Origin: an uncultured Bacteroidota bacterium
GTDB taxonomy: Bacteria; Bacteroidota; Bacteroidia; Flavobacteriales; BACL11
DNA: 48,000 nt
NCBI GenBank assembly: GCA_902597195.1
Contig: CACJWV010000002.1
Span: 1 to 48,000 of the forward strand
Direction: 5' to 3'
The notes under the pieces were generated by a model that was not told the DNA's origin, ran no database searches, and saw only the letters and a program-made list of their open reading frames with translations. The translations under genes and the position numbers were made by a program. This document shows, in pieces, positions 36,044-46,006 of the stretch. Each line of letters begins with the position of its first letter. Position 1 is the stretch's first letter.

Positions 36044-38815
36044 TTGTCAGCGTATAGTAATTATCAACTTGAAATTTTAAAAAGAAAAGAATTTGGATTG
36101 TCACCAAAACCAATCGAATCCTTTGAGATTTTAAATGAAATTGTTAAGGACATTAAAAGAAATAGTTCTAAAACAAGAAAAGAAAGTTTAAATCATTTAA
36201 TTTTTAATACACTTCCTGGAACAACACCCGCAGCAAAGGTTAAAGCTGAGTTTCTCAAAGATGTCATACTAAATTTAGAAAATATTGAAGAAATTTCTAT
36301 TGACTTTGCATTTGAATTACTTTCACACATGAAAGGTGGTGCATCAGTCAGAGTATTGTTAGATATTGCTTTTTCAAACAATAAAATTTTAGCAAAAAAA
36401 GCATCTCAGGTTCTTAAAACTCAAGTCTTTCTCTATGATGAAGATACAAATAGACTAAAAATTGAATACCAAAAAGGTAACGAAATAGCAAAAGATATAT
36501 TAGTAAGCTATTGCAAAGCAGAATTTTTCACAAGATTACCTTCACTGCCAAAAAAAATTGATGTTGTAACTTATGTAGTTGGAGTTGGAGATATTTCTAC
36601 TGATTTATTATCACCTGGAAATCAAGCTCACTCTAGATCAGACAGAGAATTACATGGTCAATGTTTTGTTTCTAAAAAAGCTCAAAATGAAATTAAAGAG
36701 CTTCAATACCTTCATCCAGATAAAAGAGTGATGTTAGTAGCTGAAAAAGGTACAATGGGTGTCGGCTCTTCAAGAATGTCAGGTGTAAATAATGTTGCTC
36801 TTTGGACAGGAGTTCCATTAAGCAAATATATTCCATTTGTTAACATTGCACCTATTGTAGCTGGAACAAATGGTATATCACCAATTTTTCTAACTACTGT
36901 AAGTGTAACAGGAGGCATAGGTATTGATTTAAAGAACTGGGTGAAAAAATTAGATAAAGATGGTGAGCCAATTATTGATGAAAATGGAGATTTTGTTTTG
37001 CAGCAAACTTTTTCTGTGGAAACTGGAACTCATCTGGTCATTGATACAGAAAAAAAGAAACTGTTTTCAGGTAAAAAGGAACTAATAGATATCTCTAGCT
37101 CATTAAGTCCTCAAAAAATTGAATTTATTCGAGCTGGAGGATCTTATGCAGTAGTTTTTGGTAAAAAATTACAATCTTTTGCAGCTAATTTATTATCTGT
37201 CGAGCCTGCGCCAGTTTTTGCAAAATCTAAAATTATAACAAACAATAAATTTGGTCAAACAGCTGTTGAGAAAATTTTTAATTTAAATAAAATTGGAAAT
37301 TATCAAAATCTAATTTTAAAAGCAGGTTCTGATGTTAGAGTTAAAGTAAACATTGTAGGATCTCAAGATACCACTGGATTAATGACCTCACAAGAGCTAG
37401 AATCAATGGCTGCCACGACAATATCTTCAGAAATTGATGGGGCTTATCAATCCGGATGTCACACTGCATCAGTTTGGGATTTAAAAGCTCAAGAAAATAT
37501 TCCCAAGCTAATGAAATTCATGAAAGATTTTGGACTAATAACTGCAAGAGATCCTAACAATAATTATCATCCCATGACAGATGTAATTCATAAAGTTTTG
37601 AATGATATTACTGTTGATGATTGGTCTATTATAATTGGAGGCGATTCTCACACAAGGATGTCTAAAGGAGTAGCTTTTGGAGCTGATTCAGGAACTGTCG
37701 CTCTTGCACTTGCAACAGGAGAGGTATCAATGCCTATACCTGAATCTGTAAAAGTTACATTTAAAGGTAAAATGAAAGATCATATGGATTTTAGGGACGT
37801 GGTGCACGCTACGCAGGAGCAGATGTTAAATAAGTTTAAGGGAAATAATGTTTTTCAAGGCAGAGTGATAGAAGTCCACATCGGAACTTTACCATCCGAT
37901 CAAGCTTTTACGTTTACTGACTGGACAGCTGAAATGAAAGCTAAGGCATCAATTTGCATTTCAGAAGGTGAAACACTAATCAAATCGTTAAACATAGCCA
38001 TTCAAAGAATAGAAAATATGATTAGTAATGGCATGGATAATAATCGAGGTATTTTAAAAGGCTTAGTAAGTAAAGCAAATAGCAGAATCAATGAAATTAA
38101 AGATGGTAGTAAGCCTCCACTATCTCCTGACTCTAACGCAAAATATCATGCTGAACTAACTGTTGACTTAGACACAATTAATGAGCCTATGATTGCTGAT
38201 CCAGACGTGGAAAATGAAGATGTATCCAAAAGATATACACATGATACAATACGACCTCTTTCTTATTACAAAGGACAAAAGAAAGTTGATTTAGGATTTG
38301 TTGGCTCATGCATGGTCCACAAAGGAGATTTAAAAATTGTATCACAAATGCTTAAGAACTTGGAAAAAGAACACAAAAGTGTTAAATTCAATGCTCCACT
38401 TGTTGTAACAGCCCCAACCTACAATATCATAGATGAGCTCAAAGAAGAAGGTGATTGGAGTATACTACAAAAATATTCAGGATTTGAATTTAATGACTCA
38501 AATCCAAAATCAAGTGCAAGGACCGAGTACGAAAATATGATGTACTTAGAAAGACCCGGATGCAACTTGTGTATGGGTAACCAAGAAAAAGCAGCCAAAG
38601 GGGATACTGTAATGGCAACGTCAACTAGACTTTTCCAAGGTAGGGTTGTTGAAGATTCTAAAAGGAAAAAAGGAGAGTCTTTACTATCCTCAACTCCGGT
38701 TGTGGTTCTTTCAGCAGTTCTTGGAAGAACTCCAAAAATTGAGGAATATATTGATGCTGTTGAAGGTATTAATTTAACAAAATTCTCACCTCCGAAATCT
38801 TCACTTTGCTCATAG
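36044..38815 (+). CDS. acnB: Bifunctional aconitate hydratase AcnB
   Basis: AcnB isomerises citrate and isocitrate in the TCA cycle, and in other bacteria also handles 2-methylisocitrate. The 923-residue protein begins from TTG (MSAYSNYQLEILKRKEFGLSPKPIES), an AcnB-type N-terminus; no ATG lies upstream in frame near it. Cluster ligands are C756 (GSCMVHKGD) and C840/C843 (PGCNLCMGNQ). The N-terminal AcnB HEAT-like domain is present (about 1-160). It converges with the HsdR-N gene, the last 6 bases being shared. With icd and mdh it places three TCA-cycle genes within 21 kb, not in one operon. Confidence 0.96.
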   Translation: MSAYSNYQLEILKRKEFGLSPKPIESFEILNEIVKDIKRNSSKTRKESLNHLIFNTLPGTTPAAKVKAEFLKDVILNLENIEEISIDFAFELLSHMKGGASVRVLLDIAFSNNKILAKKASQVLKTQVFLYDEDTNRLKIEYQKGNEIAKDILVSYCKAEFFTRLPSLPKKIDVVTYVVGVGDISTDLLSPGNQAHSRSDRELHGQCFVSKKAQNEIKELQYLHPDKRVMLVAEKGTMGVGSSRMSGVNNVALWTGVPLSKYIPFVNIAPIVAGTNGISPIFLTTVSVTGGIGIDLKNWVKKLDKDGEPIIDENGDFVLQQTFSVETGTHLVIDTEKKKLFSGKKELIDISSSLSPQKIEFIRAGGSYAVVFGKKLQSFAANLLSVEPAPVFAKSKIITNNKFGQTAVEKIFNLNKIGNYQNLILKAGSDVRVKVNIVGSQDTTGLMTSQELESMAATTISSEIDGAYQSGCHTASVWDLKAQENIPKLMKFMKDFGLITARDPNNNYHPMTDVIHKVLNDITVDDWSIIIGGDSHTRMSKGVAFGADSGTVALALATGEVSMPIPESVKVTFKGKMKDHMDFRDVVHATQEQMLNKFKGNNVFQGRVIEVHIGTLPSDQAFTFTDWTAEMKAKASICISEGETLIKSLNIAIQRIENMISNGMDNNRGILKGLVSKANSRINEIKDGSKPPLSPDSNAKYHAELTVDLDTINEPMIADPDVENEDVSKRYTHDTIRPLSYYKGQKKVDLGFVGSCMVHKGDLKIVSQMLKNLEKEHKSVKFNAPLVVTAPTYNIIDELKEEGDWSILQKYSGFEFNDSNPKSSARTEYENMMYLERPGCNLCMGNQEKAAKGDTVMATSTRLFQGRVVEDSKRKKGESLLSSTPVVVLSAVLGRTPKIEEYIDAVEGINLTKFSPPKSSLCS

Positions 38816-39274
38816 TTTTTCAAACTTTTTATATTCAGGTATATCATCAACCAATTCTATTTTATTTTTAGAATAATCAACTTCTAAAACAAATTTTGAC
38901 AGACCATTTGTAATTGATAGAAATGGAGCTTTCAAAGAGTAATTATATGATGCAACTTGATTTAAAACTTCTTTTGTTAGTGGTTTACTAAATGACTTAC
39001 ACTCAACAATTAAAATAGGTTCAGCAGAATTATTATACGCTACTATATCCATTCTTTTTTTTTGCAGATTATACTTGGTTGATTTTTCGATACCAATTAA
39101 TCCTTCTCTATAACCTTTTTTCATAATGAGATACTTTACAAAATTTTGTCTAACCCACTCCTCTTCCGTGAGCACCACATATTTTTTTCTGATATCATCA
39201 AATATGTAAAACTTTCCATGTTTTTCTTTAATTTTAAAATCTGATATTTTACAGTATAAATCAGGATACATCAT
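38810..39274 (-). CDS. Orphan HsdR N-terminal (HSDR_N_2) nuclease-fold protein
   Basis: This 154-residue protein resembles the N-terminal PD-(D/E)xK domain of type I restriction endonuclease subunits, as a stand-alone protein. Visible catalytic residues are D76 (KRMDIVAY) and E91-C-K93 (ILIVECKSF), then Q107 and Y111 (NQVASYN). A preceding EEEWVRQNFVKYLI segment (37-50) is conserved in this family. No HsdM, HsdS or helicase gene is nearby. From memory, such a gene is commonly next to holA in Bacteroidota, which suggests a housekeeping DNA role rather than restriction. It is divergent from holA with a 14-base gap. Actual nuclease activity is inferred only. Confidence 0.82.
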   Translation of the reverse strand: MMYPDLYCKISDFKIKEKHGKFYIFDDIRKKYVVLTEEEWVRQNFVKYLIMKKGYREGLIGIEKSTKYNLQKKRMDIVAYNNSAEPILIVECKSFSKPLTKEVLNQVASYNYSLKAPFLSITNGLSKFVLEVDYSKNKIELVDDIPEYKKFEKL

Positions 39275-39288
39275 AAAAGTAAATTTAA

Positions 39289-40317
39289 TTGAATTATAGA
39301 AATATTTTAAATTCCATCACAAAAAAAGAGTTTGCTCAAGTATACTTTTTAATGGGAGATGAACCTTACTTTATTGATAGTATTACGAAAACAGCGATTG
39401 ATACAATAATTCCCGATGAGCATAAAACATTAAATCAAGCTATCTTTTATGGAAGAGATTCTGATGTAAATATTATTTTAAACGAATTAAAACAGTTCCC
39501 TTTTGGATTCCAAAAAAGATTAATCATAATAAGAGAGGCTCAACATTTAAAAAATATTGAGTACTTAGAAAATTATTTTGAGAAACCACAACCGTCTTCA
39601 ATATTAATAGTTTGTTACAAGAACAAAAAACTTGACAAAAGAAAAAAAATTTATAAAATTTTGGAAAGCAGTCATGTTATTTTTAATTCTCAAAAAATAT
39701 ATGATAATAAAATAGCTGATTGGATTAAAAAATATCTTGAAACAAAAAATATTGTAATTGAACCAAAGGCTTGCAATACCATAATTGAGTATATTGGTAA
39801 TGACTTATCAAAAATTTCTAATGAAATTAATAAGATATGTTCAGACTCAAGCGTAAAAAAAATAACAAATGATTTGATTAATGATCAAATTGGAATCAGC
39901 AAGGAATTTAATCTTTTTGAATTACAAAAATCGTTAGGAAAAAAAGATAAAAATAAAGCATTAATTATCATGAACTATTTTGCTGCTAACCCTAACAAAA
40001 ATCCAAGTGTTTTAATCCTCTCCTCAATCTTTAACTACTACAACAAACTTTTGTTAATAAAGCAGATAAAAGACAAATCAACTTTAGCTAAAAAGATTGG
40101 AGTCAATACATATTTTTTGAATGACTATATACAGGCATCTAAAAAATATGAGTTCAAAGAATTATTGAATATAATTAATTTGATATGTGAATATGATCTC
40201 AGAACAAAAGGAATAAACAATAATAAAATTAGTCAATCAGATCTTCTAAAAGAGTTAATAACAAAAATTCTTTACTGCAATAATATTTTAATTCAAAATA
40301 AAGAACAAACTTATTAA
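39289..40317 (+). CDS. holA: DNA polymerase III subunit delta
   Basis: HolA is the clamp-opening delta subunit of the clamp loader, partner of DnaX encoded at 31.9-33.5 kb. The 342 residues begin from TTG (MNYRNILNSITKKEFAQVYFL), with the family motif VYFLMGDEPYFIDS (18-31), AQHLKNIEYLENYF and SILIVCYKNKKLDKRKK (104-120) in the AAA-like domain, then helical domains (DLSKISNEINKIC, ELQKSLGKKDKNKAL). The next methionine would remove the conserved start, so TTG is preferred. It overlaps no neighbour. The -7 element of the next gene starts two bases after its stop. Confidence 0.94.
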   Translation: MNYRNILNSITKKEFAQVYFLMGDEPYFIDSITKTAIDTIIPDEHKTLNQAIFYGRDSDVNIILNELKQFPFGFQKRLIIIREAQHLKNIEYLENYFEKPQPSSILIVCYKNKKLDKRKKIYKILESSHVIFNSQKIYDNKIADWIKKYLETKNIVIEPKACNTIIEYIGNDLSKISNEINKICSDSSVKKITNDLINDQIGISKEFNLFELQKSLGKKDKNKALIIMNYFAANPNKNPSVLILSSIFNYYNKLLLIKQIKDKSTLAKKIGVNTYFLNDYIQASKKYEFKELLNIINLICEYDLRTKGINNNKISQSDLLKELITKILYCNNILIQNKEQTY

Positions 40318-40318
40318 G

Positions 40319-40326
40319 TATATTTG
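40319..40326 (+). promoter_or_regulatory. Promoter -7 element of the TonB-dependent receptor gene
   Basis: TATATTTG followed by CAGAC matches TAnnTTTG exactly. It starts two bases after the holA stop and ends 12 bases before the ATG at 40339, predicting a leader of only about 6 bases. A TTG codon at 40324 lies inside this element, so the 5-codon longer reading frame from there is not a start. Confidence 0.7.
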
Positions 40327-40338
40327 CAGACTGCTTTT

Positions 40339-42588
40339 ATGAGACCACTTTTAATTTTAATTTTCTATTTTTTTTGCTCCATAGTTTTTGCGCAAACAGG
40401 TTCAATAAGAGGTTTTGTATACGACAAAGAAACAGGTGAACCAGTTATATATTGCAACACATACCTTGAGGGGACAAATCTTGGGTCACCAACAGACTTA
40501 AATGGTTTATATAATATAAGTAAAGTTCCTAATGGTAACTACAAAATTGTAATTAGTTACATTGGATATGATACATTAAAAGCGAATATTCAGATCACTG
40601 AAAATAAAATTTTAAACAAAAATTTTGAAATTTCACAATCATCAGTTAGGCTTGATGAATTGATAATTTCCGCAGAAAGACAGGAGATGAAAACTGAAGT
40701 CAAAGCAGCAGCGATTAAAGTATCTAAGAAGGATTTAGAGATGATTCCAACAATTGGTGGAGAGCCAGATATTGCTCAATACATGCAAATAATTCCTGGA
40801 GTTGTTTTTACAGGAGACCAAGGAGGTCAATTATACATCAGAGGGGGGTCTCCCGTACAAAATAAAGTTCTTTTAGACGGTATGATTATCTACAGTCCTT
40901 TTCATTCGATAGGTTTATTTTCTGTTTTTGACTCTGATATTATAAAATCAACTGATGTTTACACTGGTGGATTTAATGCTGAATATGGTGGTAGAATTTC
41001 CTCAATAATGGATATCAATACCATTGATGGAAACAAAAAAAATCTTTCTGGTAAAGTTTCAGCAAATACTTTTGGTTCTAAAATTTTTCTAGAGGGGCCA
41101 GTCACTAAAGGCAAATCATCTTTCATAGTTTCAGCAAAAAACTCTTACTTAGACAAAACATCAAATTATATTTACAAAGACCCCATTCTTTTCTTTGATG
41201 ACAAAGGACTACCCTATAGCTACTTTGATTTATATGGAAAACTAACCTTTACATCTGATAATGGAAGTAAAATAAATTTATTTGGATTTAATTTTATTGA
41301 TGAAGTAGATTATAACAACATCTCTAAATTGAATTGGAATTCATCTGGAATTGGAAGTAAATTTATACTCATACCTGGTTCATCTCCTGTTCTAATCGAG
41401 GGTAATTTTGCTTATTCCTCATACAATATTTTTCTTGATGAAAACTCACTTCCAACCAGAGAGAGTAAAATAAATGGTTTTAATATGGGGTTTGATTTCA
41501 CTTCATTTTTAAAAAATGGAAAAGTTAAGTATGGATTTGATATTAACGGTTTTCAAACTGACTTTACAACATTTAACTCAGTAAACTCACAAATTGACCA
41601 AGATGAGAATACTTCAGAATTTTCATCTTATGTAAACTATCAATATAATTCTACAAGATTTATAATTGAGCCGGGTTTCAGAATTCAAAAATACACATTG
41701 GGGTTTTCACCTGAACCGAGACTTGGGGTTAAATACATAATATCTGATAAATTAAGATCAAAATTTGCAACTGGATTGTATTCCCAAAATATTATTAGTA
41801 CAGTCTCTGATAGAGATGTTGTAAATCTTTTTACTGGAATTATATCATCTCCTGAGGAGCTTCCTCCAAATAGTGATGGGGAAAACTATTCAGACAAATT
41901 TCAAAAATCAATACATTATATTGCCGGTATAGAGTATGATTTGAATCAAAAAATTGATTTTCAAGTTGAAGGATATTACAAAGATTTTAATCAATTAACT
42001 AACATTAACAGAGACAGAACAAGTAATGATGATAATCAATTTATTGTTGAGAAGGGATCTGCAAAAGGTATTGATTTTCTCACAAAATATAAGTCAAAGG
42101 AATTATACGTATGGTTGGTATATTCATACTCAATAGTTGAAAGGCAAGATGGTGATTTTACATATTCTCCTCATTTTGATAGAAGACACAATATAAACTT
42201 TGTAACATCAGTACACTTAGATAAAAAAAGAACATGGAAAGCAGATGTTAGATGGAATCTTGGGTCTGGGTTTCCTTTTACACAAACACAAGGTTTTTAT
42301 GAAAATATTCCTTTTGGTGATGGCATTAACACCGATATAACTCAAATTAATGGAGAACTTGAGATTGCATATGCTGAGCTTAACAAAGGAAGGTTACCAT
42401 ATTACCACAGACTAGATTTTTCATTATCAAAAAAGTTTAAATTATTTAAGTCAAGTGATCTAGATATAACCTTTTCTGTCACAAACATGTACAACCGAGA
42501 AAACATATTTTACTTTAACAGAGTAAAATATGAGAGAATAAACCAATTACCTTTAATGCCAAGTTTAGGTGCTAGTCTGATATTTTAA
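40339..42588 (+). CDS. TonB-dependent receptor with CarboxypepD_reg-like domain
   Basis: This 749-residue outer-membrane receptor has a signal peptide (MRPLLILIFYFFCSIVFAQ, 1-19), then a carboxypeptidase-D regulatory-like domain (about 21-105, GFVYDKETGEPVIYCNTYLEG, DLNGLYNI, PNGNYKIVISYIGYDTL), then a TonB plug domain with MQIIPGVVFTGDQGGQLYIRGGSP and NKVLLDGMIIYSPFH, and a 22-strand barrel ending in MPSLGASLIF. It takes up a substrate that cannot be read from the sequence; no SusD partner is present, so it is not a typical Sus polysaccharide pair. The start at 40339 is chosen because the signal peptide begins there and the promoter overlaps a longer frame. Confidence 0.93.
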   Translation: MRPLLILIFYFFCSIVFAQTGSIRGFVYDKETGEPVIYCNTYLEGTNLGSPTDLNGLYNISKVPNGNYKIVISYIGYDTLKANIQITENKILNKNFEISQSSVRLDELIISAERQEMKTEVKAAAIKVSKKDLEMIPTIGGEPDIAQYMQIIPGVVFTGDQGGQLYIRGGSPVQNKVLLDGMIIYSPFHSIGLFSVFDSDIIKSTDVYTGGFNAEYGGRISSIMDINTIDGNKKNLSGKVSANTFGSKIFLEGPVTKGKSSFIVSAKNSYLDKTSNYIYKDPILFFDDKGLPYSYFDLYGKLTFTSDNGSKINLFGFNFIDEVDYNNISKLNWNSSGIGSKFILIPGSSPVLIEGNFAYSSYNIFLDENSLPTRESKINGFNMGFDFTSFLKNGKVKYGFDINGFQTDFTTFNSVNSQIDQDENTSEFSSYVNYQYNSTRFIIEPGFRIQKYTLGFSPEPRLGVKYIISDKLRSKFATGLYSQNIISTVSDRDVVNLFTGIISSPEELPPNSDGENYSDKFQKSIHYIAGIEYDLNQKIDFQVEGYYKDFNQLTNINRDRTSNDDNQFIVEKGSAKGIDFLTKYKSKELYVWLVYSYSIVERQDGDFTYSPHFDRRHNINFVTSVHLDKKRTWKADVRWNLGSGFPFTQTQGFYENIPFGDGINTDITQINGELEIAYAELNKGRLPYYHRLDFSLSKKFKLFKSSDLDITFSVTNMYNRENIFYFNRVKYERINQLPLMPSLGASLIF

Positions 42589-42630
42589 AATTTAAACATT
42601 CATATAATACATTATTTCAATTCTAAATAT

Positions 42631-42638
42631 TAAATTTG
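42631..42638 (+). promoter_or_regulatory. Promoter -7 element of pyrG
   Basis: TAAATTTG followed by TG matches TAnnTTTG exactly, 21 bases upstream of the pyrG GTG (42660). No TTTG -33 box is clear. It probably serves pyrG and yidC together. The rest of the 71-base gap is AT-rich with no recognisable terminator for the receptor gene. Confidence 0.65.
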
Positions 42639-42659
42639 TGAACTAGACAATATTGTTTA

Positions 42660-44273
42660 GTGTCCAATTCATCCAAATATATATTTGTGACAGGTGGTGT
42701 AACATCATCACTTGGTAAAGGAATAATATCAGCATCATTAGGTAAATTATTAAAATCCAGAAACTTTAGTGTCACAATACAGAAACTAGATCCTTATATT
42801 AATGTTGACCCTGGCACTATGAATCCATATGAACATGGGGAATGCTACGTTACAGAAGATGGTGCAGAAACTGATTTAGACTTAGGTCACTACGAGAGGT
42901 TTTTAAATGAATATACGTCATCAGAAAATAATGTAACAACTGGAAGTATCTATCAAGAGGTTATAAACAAAGAAAGAAGAGGTGACTATTTAGGTAAAAC
43001 TGTTCAAATTATTCCTCACATAACCGATGAAATAAAAAAAAGAATTCAATTGCTCTCTTCAAAGAAAAATTATGATTTCATAATTACTGAAATTGGAGGA
43101 ACAGTTGGAGATATTGAATCACTTCCGTACATAGAAGCTGTTAGACAATTAAAAAGAGAGTTAAAAGATAAATGTATTTTTATCCACCTAACTCTTGTTC
43201 CATATTTAAGTGCAGCCGGAGAATTAAAAACAAAGCCAACTCAACACTCTGTAAAATTATTACTAGAATCCGGAATACAGCCAGATATACTTGTTTGTAG
43301 AACTGAAAGAGAATTATCAGAAAAATTAAAAAATAAAATTTCTCTTTTTTGCAATGTTGATATTGACTCAGTGATACAATGCATCGACGCTGATTCAATA
43401 TACAAAGTGCCTCTTTTGATGAAAGAGGAAATGCTTGACTTAGTTGTATTAAAAAAATTAAACGTCTCTCACAACAATAAAATTAATCTAAATGAATGGA
43501 CTAACTTTTTAAACAAATTAGAAAATCCAAAAAATAACATAAAAATCGCTTTGGTTGGTAAATATGTTCAGCTAACTGATTCATATAAATCTATAATTGA
43601 AGCAATAACTCACGCATCTACCTACTTTGGAGTAAAGGTTGATTTAAAACTAATTAACTCTGAAGAGATAGTTGAAAATAATTTATATGAAAAGTTTAAT
43701 AACGTTCAAGGGATGATAGTTGCTCCAGGCTTTGGTGAAAGAGGCATTGAGGGAAAAATACTTTCAGTATGTTACAGCAGAAAAAATAATATTCCTTTTT
43801 TTGGAATTTGTTTAGGAATGCAATGTGCTGTTATAGAATATATGAGAAATATACTTGGTAAAAAAGATGCATCAACAACAGAAATAGATAAAACAACATC
43901 AACACCAGTTATTGACCTAATGCACAATCAAAAGCAGATTAGAGAAAAAGGAGGTTCTATGAGACTCGGGTCCTATGAATGTAAACTAATTGAAAATACA
44001 ATAGTATCATCTTCTTACAACAAAAAAATTATTAATGAAAGGCATCGTCACAGATACGAATTCAATAACAATTTCAGAGAATTATTTTTTAGCAAAGATA
44101 TGATTATGAGTGGATATAATCCTAAAAATAACTTAGTTGAGATAATTGAATTAAAAAATCATCCTTGGTTTGTAGGAGTGCAATTTCATCCTGAGTACAA
44201 AAGCACTGTACAAAACCCTCATCCTCTATTCATTAGTTTTATTAATTCCATAATTAAAAATCATGAAAAATAA
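42660..44273 (+). CDS. pyrG: CTP synthase
   Basis: PyrG aminates UTP to CTP using glutamine and ATP. The 537-residue protein starts at GTG. It has the synthetase domain with GGVTSSLGKG (12-21), DPYINVDPGTMNPYEHGE and EIGGTVGDIES, and the class I glutamine amidotransferase domain with nucleophile C384 in FFGICLGMQ and the catalytic pair H510/E512 in QFHPEYK. All motifs are intact. yidC starts 11 bases before its end, so the two are probably cotranscribed. It completes the UMP-to-CTP route with pyrR, pyrB and cmk in the same window. Confidence 0.97.
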   Translation: MSNSSKYIFVTGGVTSSLGKGIISASLGKLLKSRNFSVTIQKLDPYINVDPGTMNPYEHGECYVTEDGAETDLDLGHYERFLNEYTSSENNVTTGSIYQEVINKERRGDYLGKTVQIIPHITDEIKKRIQLLSSKKNYDFIITEIGGTVGDIESLPYIEAVRQLKRELKDKCIFIHLTLVPYLSAAGELKTKPTQHSVKLLLESGIQPDILVCRTERELSEKLKNKISLFCNVDIDSVIQCIDADSIYKVPLLMKEEMLDLVVLKKLNVSHNNKINLNEWTNFLNKLENPKNNIKIALVGKYVQLTDSYKSIIEAITHASTYFGVKVDLKLINSEEIVENNLYEKFNNVQGMIVAPGFGERGIEGKILSVCYSRKNNIPFFGICLGMQCAVIEYMRNILGKKDASTTEIDKTTSTPVIDLMHNQKQIREKGGSMRLGSYECKLIENTIVSSSYNKKIINERHRHRYEFNNNFRELFFSKDMIMSGYNPKNNLVEIIELKNHPWFVGVQFHPEYKSTVQNPHPLFISFINSIIKNHEK

Positions 44274-46005
44274 AGATAGCAGTTCTCTAGTTGGCTTTGT
44301 TCTAATAGCAATAGTTTTAATTTTCTTTAATGTTTTTATATTTCCTAAATTTCAACCTGAAGAGAAAGAAACTGCTTCACAAAGTGTTCAAGATTTTTCT
44401 CAAAATGATAATTTACTAAAAAATGAAGAAGTTTTAGAAAATATAATTTCTGAAAAACTATTCACTTTAGAAAATGAAAAAATCAAACTATTAATCTCTA
44501 ACATTGGAGGCAGAATTAATGAAGTAATATTAAAAGAGTATAAAAATTATAGTGGTGAAGAGCTAAAATTATTTACTGCGGATTCAACAAGTTTTAGTTT
44601 AGATTTTTTAACTAATCAAAATATTAAAACTGAAAATAGAAATTTTATTGCCATTGACTCTTCTTCTAATTTTCTTAAACTAAGATGTTTGGTTTCAAAT
44701 GACAGCTACATAGATTACGTTTATACAATTGACAATGACTATAAAGTAGATTTTGATCTTGAATTTTATGGCCTTGATGAATTAATTCCAAGAAATGTTA
44801 ATTATATGAATCTTGAATGGAAAATGAAAACTCCACAAACAGAGAAGAGCAAGAAAAATCAAGAAATGTACACTGGCATTTACTATCAATTTAAAGCAGA
44901 TAATGAAGTAGATAATTTATCACTTACTAAGGATAGTGAAAAAGATATTAAATCGAATTTAAATTGGGTTGCCTTCAAGCAACAATTTTTTAGTGCAATT
45001 TTTATTTCAAAAAATGGCTTTTCCAAGCCAATTTCTTTGGAAGTTTCAAAAAATGAAAACTCAACTTATGTTAAGGAACTAAGCGCAAAATTTGAAATTC
45101 CATTCAATCATAATAGTGCTGAAAAAAATTCATTTCAATTTTATTTTGGTCCAAATCACTATCCGACTCTTAAAAATTATGATTCGGGATTTGAGGAAAT
45201 AATACCATTAGGGTGGTCTTTGTTTAGATGGGTAAACAAATACATCATAATCAATTTATTTGATTTTTTGAGCAAATACTTTAATAACTATGGCCTTATT
45301 ATATTACTATTAACAATTATAATTAAGCTTGCTTTGGCTCCATTTACTTATAAAGCTTATTTGTCTCAAGCTAAGATGAAGGTTTTAAAGCCAGAGATTG
45401 ATAAGATCTCTGAAAAAGATAAAGATCCAATGAAAGTTCAACAAGCTACAATGAACTTATATCGTAAAGCAGGTGTAAATCCAATGGGAGGTTGTTTGCC
45501 TATGCTTTTTCAGTTTCCCATACTAATTGCAATGTTTAGATTTTTTCCTGCATCAATTGAACTTAGACAAAAAAGCTTCCTATGGGCTGATGATTTATCA
45601 GCATATGATTCCGTTCTAGAGTTAGGGTTTAACATACCGTTTTATGGTGATCATGTTAGTTTATTTACACTTTTGATGACAATTTCGACATTATTATATA
45701 CAAGGATGAATACTTCAATGGCTACTGGACAAATGGCTCAAATGAAATGGATGATGTATTTAATGCCAATTATGTTTCTAGGATTTTTTAACAATTATGC
45801 AGCAGCACTTAGCTACTACTATTTCCTTGCAAATATGTTCACATTTGGTCAGCAGTATTTTATGAAAAAATTCTTTATTAATGATGATGCTTTGTTAGCA
45901 GAAATTGAAAAAAATAAAAGAAAACCAAGGAAAAAATCTAATTTTCAAAAAAGATTAGAACAAATGCAAAAACAGCAGGAGATGAAAATGAAAAAAAGAA
46001 AATAA
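44263..46005 (+). CDS. yidC: Membrane protein insertase YidC
   Basis: YidC inserts and folds inner-membrane proteins. The 580-residue protein has an N-terminal transmembrane helix (about 9-27), a long periplasmic beta domain (about 60-310), then the conserved 60KD_IMP core with five helices (GLIILLLTIIIKLALAPFTYKAYLSQAKM..., NPMGGCLPMLFQFPILIAMF, LFTLLMTISTLLYTRM, WMMYLMPIMFLGFFNNYAAALSYYYF). A lysine (TIIIKLAL) replaces the groove arginine of the E. coli protein, as is usual in Bacteroidota. A Lys-rich tail (KKRK end) may contact ribosomes. It overlaps pyrG by 11 bases and ends one base from the convergent DUF456 gene. Confidence 0.97.
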   Translation: MKNKDSSSLVGFVLIAIVLIFFNVFIFPKFQPEEKETASQSVQDFSQNDNLLKNEEVLENIISEKLFTLENEKIKLLISNIGGRINEVILKEYKNYSGEELKLFTADSTSFSLDFLTNQNIKTENRNFIAIDSSSNFLKLRCLVSNDSYIDYVYTIDNDYKVDFDLEFYGLDELIPRNVNYMNLEWKMKTPQTEKSKKNQEMYTGIYYQFKADNEVDNLSLTKDSEKDIKSNLNWVAFKQQFFSAIFISKNGFSKPISLEVSKNENSTYVKELSAKFEIPFNHNSAEKNSFQFYFGPNHYPTLKNYDSGFEEIIPLGWSLFRWVNKYIIINLFDFLSKYFNNYGLIILLLTIIIKLALAPFTYKAYLSQAKMKVLKPEIDKISEKDKDPMKVQQATMNLYRKAGVNPMGGCLPMLFQFPILIAMFRFFPASIELRQKSFLWADDLSAYDSVLELGFNIPFYGDHVSLFTLLMTISTLLYTRMNTSMATGQMAQMKWMMYLMPIMFLGFFNNYAAALSYYYFLANMFTFGQQYFMKKFFINDDALLAEIEKNKRKPRKKSNFQKRLEQMQKQQEMKMKKRK

Positions 46006-46006
46006 T

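Noticed and set aside
38810-39274. Defence (restriction) system
   Set aside because: Only a single HsdR-N-like protein is present, with no methyltransferase, specificity or helicase gene within the window.
40324-40338. Longer start of the TonB receptor at TTG 40324
   Set aside because: The TTG is part of the -7 promoter element, and the signal peptide begins at the ATG at 40339.
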